Shown here: positions 62,576-64,000 of the stretch, piece by piece
How positions within the stretch are numbered: position 1 is the first letter of the stretch
Layout of the letters: each line of letters begins with the position of its first letter
NCBI RefSeq assembly: GCF_041821025.1
Contig: NZ_JBGUAY010000001.1
Span: 124,001-188,000, forward strand
Direction: 5' to 3'
DNA length: 64,000 bases
Origin: Egicoccus sp. AB-alg6-2
GTDB lineage: Bacteria; Actinomycetota; Nitriliruptoria; Nitriliruptorales; Nitriliruptoraceae
Notes under the pieces: generated by a model
Told to the model about the DNA's origin: nothing
The model's input: only the letters and a program-made list of their open reading frames with translations
Databases searched by the model: none
Translations under genes and position numbers: made by a program

Positions 62576-64000
62576 TGTCCGACGGACCCACGCTCCCGCC
62601 CGGTGACCACCCCGGCGACCACCCCCGCCCCGAGGACGAGGCGGCCGAGGTCACGCCCATCGGCACCCCGGGCCCGACCCCCGGGGACCCCGTCGCCCGG
62701 GCCGCGGACGGCACCCCGCTCGACGAGTCCGGCAGCATCCTGGCCGCGCGGGTCGAGCCGGTGGTCATCGAGGACGAGATGCGCTCGTCCTACCTCGACT
62801 ACGCCATGTCGGTCATCGTCGGACGTGCCCTGCCCGACGCCCGTGACGGGCTCAAGCCGGTGCACCGGCGCATCCTGCACTCCATGGACGAGACCGGGCT
62901 GCGCCCGGACCGGCCCTACCGCAAGTGCGCGTCCGCCGTCGGCGACGTGATGAAGAAGTACCACCCCCACGGCGACTCGGCGATCTACGACGCGCTGGTC
63001 CGCATGGGGCAGGACTTCTCCATCCGCTACGAGCTCATCGACGGGCACGGCAACTTCGGTTCGGTCGACGGCGATCCCGCGGCGGCCATGCGCTACACCG
63101 AGTCGCGGCTGTCACGGCTCGCGATGGAGCTGCTGCGCGACATCGACGAGGACACCGTCGACTTCGTGCCCAACTACGACGGCTACGAACAGGAACCGGT
63201 CGTCCTGCCGGCCCGCTTCCCCAACCTGCTCGTCAACGGGTCCACCGGCATCGCCGTCGGCATGGCGACCAACATCCCACCCCACAACCTCGGCGAGGTG
63301 ATCGACGCCACCATCGCGCTGATCGACGACCCGACGCTGACGGCCGTCGACCTGATGCAGTACGTGCCGGCCCCCGACTTCCCGACCGGCGGGCTGATCC
63401 TCGGCAACCAGGGCGCCTACGACGCCTACACCACCGGCAAGGGCTCGATCCGGGTCCGGGCCGTGTGCACCATCGAGGAACCCGAGCGCGGACGTGACCG
63501 TGAGCGCATCGTGGTCACCGAGATCCCCTACATGGTGAACAAGGCCAAGCTGCTCGAGAAGATCGCCCAGCTGGTCAACGCCAAGGTCCTGACCGGCATC
63601 GCCGACCTGCGCGACGAGTCCTCGCGCGAGGGCATGCGCATGGTCATCGACCTCAAGCGGGACGCCAACGCGCAGGTCGTGCTCAACCAGCTCTACAAGC
63701 ACACCCAGCTGCAGGACACCTTCGGGGCCAACATCCTCGCCCTCGTCGACGGGATCCCGCGCACGATCACGCTCGACCAGGCGCTGAGCCACTACATCAG
63801 CCACCAGGTCGACGTGATCACGCGCCGGACCCGCTACCGGCTGCGCAAGGCCGAGGACCGGGCCCACGTCCTCGAGGGGCTGCTCGTCGCGCTCGACCAC
63901 ATCGACGAGATCATCGCGCTGATCCGTGGCAGTGCGTCCGCCGACGCGGCCAAGGCCGAGTTGCAGACCCGCTTCGAGTTGTCCGAGATCCAGGCCCAGG
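62576..64000 (+). CDS. gyrA: DNA gyrase subunit A, cut by window edge
   Basis: 475 codons are visible from a GTG at 62576 (GGAGGA upstream) to the right edge, without a stop. About 62 Pro-rich residues precede the family core ([20 protein letters not shown]). The catalytic tyrosine is in [11 protein letters not shown] and the quinolone-determining region reads [17 protein letters not shown], with the Ser and Asp that go with sensitivity. The C-terminal DNA-wrapping domain lies outside. Confidence 0.97.

Overview
This window is a replication-origin segment of a very GC-rich bacterial chromosome (estimated by eye at well over 65% G+C, with frequent GTG and TTG starts). The gene order rpmH-rnpA-yidD-yidC-jag-rsmG-parA-parB to the left of dnaA and dnaA-dnaN-recF-DUF721-gyrB-gyrA to the right, together with a nickel superoxide dismutase, DUF6049, DUF5318 and a Ser/Thr kinase/sigma/anti-sigma/trxB/trxA/amidase block, points to Actinomycetota. 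From general family knowledge it resembles deep-branching halophilic or alkaliphilic lineages such as Nitriliruptoria. That placement is inference.

Region by region: 1-1410 holds an edge-truncated MFS pump, a coupled small protein and a divergent ArsR-type regulator, with three 16-bp operators between them. 1284-2639 is an EAL-DICT signalling protein. 2744-7476 is the rpsF-ssb-rpsR-rplI-dnaB cluster on the minus strand; dnaB carries a 471-residue intein exactly in its Walker A loop, and that intein contains a LacI-like helix-turn-helix. 7880-14899 (minus) holds glpK, a GGDEF-EAL protein, a NarL-type two-component pair split by a decayed kinase-like gene, and tyrS. 14983-20682 has small and membrane proteins, including a long tape-measure-like repeat protein, and an AlaX-type editing protein. 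20808-24035 has a prolyl oligopeptidase and the divergent sodN/sodX pair with a Nur-box-like palindrome. 24055-31020 has a methyltransferase, the CCA enzyme, two bPH2 membrane proteins, a PilT-like ATPase, Dtd and a Nudix hydrolase.

31017-40273 resembles the conserved actinobacterial cell-envelope and redox block: DUF6049, a transmembrane Ser/Thr kinase with a lectin-like ectodomain, ECF sigma, membrane anti-sigma, trxB, trxA and a CwlM-like amidase. The MurJ/MviN flippase normally expected beside or fused to the kinase is missing. trxB and trxA are each preceded by a SigR-type (disulfide-stress) promoter with an 18-bp spacer. 40277-46250 holds an MFS transporter, a GNAT protein, an aminotransferase, Ddl, a HAD protein and RpiA.

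46247-64000 is the origin proper. parAB are served by three perfect 14-bp parS palindromes and one degenerate copy. dnaA is flanked by two regions rich in DnaA-box-like sequence: about 560 bp upstream, and 376 bp between dnaA and dnaN with seven same-orientation GTGGAC motifs and an AT-richer stretch. Genes on either side mostly point away from the origin. The usual recF-DUF721-gyrB-gyrA run is interrupted by a disulfide-exchange/DNA-glycosylase cassette and by two small membrane proteins. gyrA runs off the right edge. I saw no rRNA, tRNA, CRISPR array or insertion sequence.
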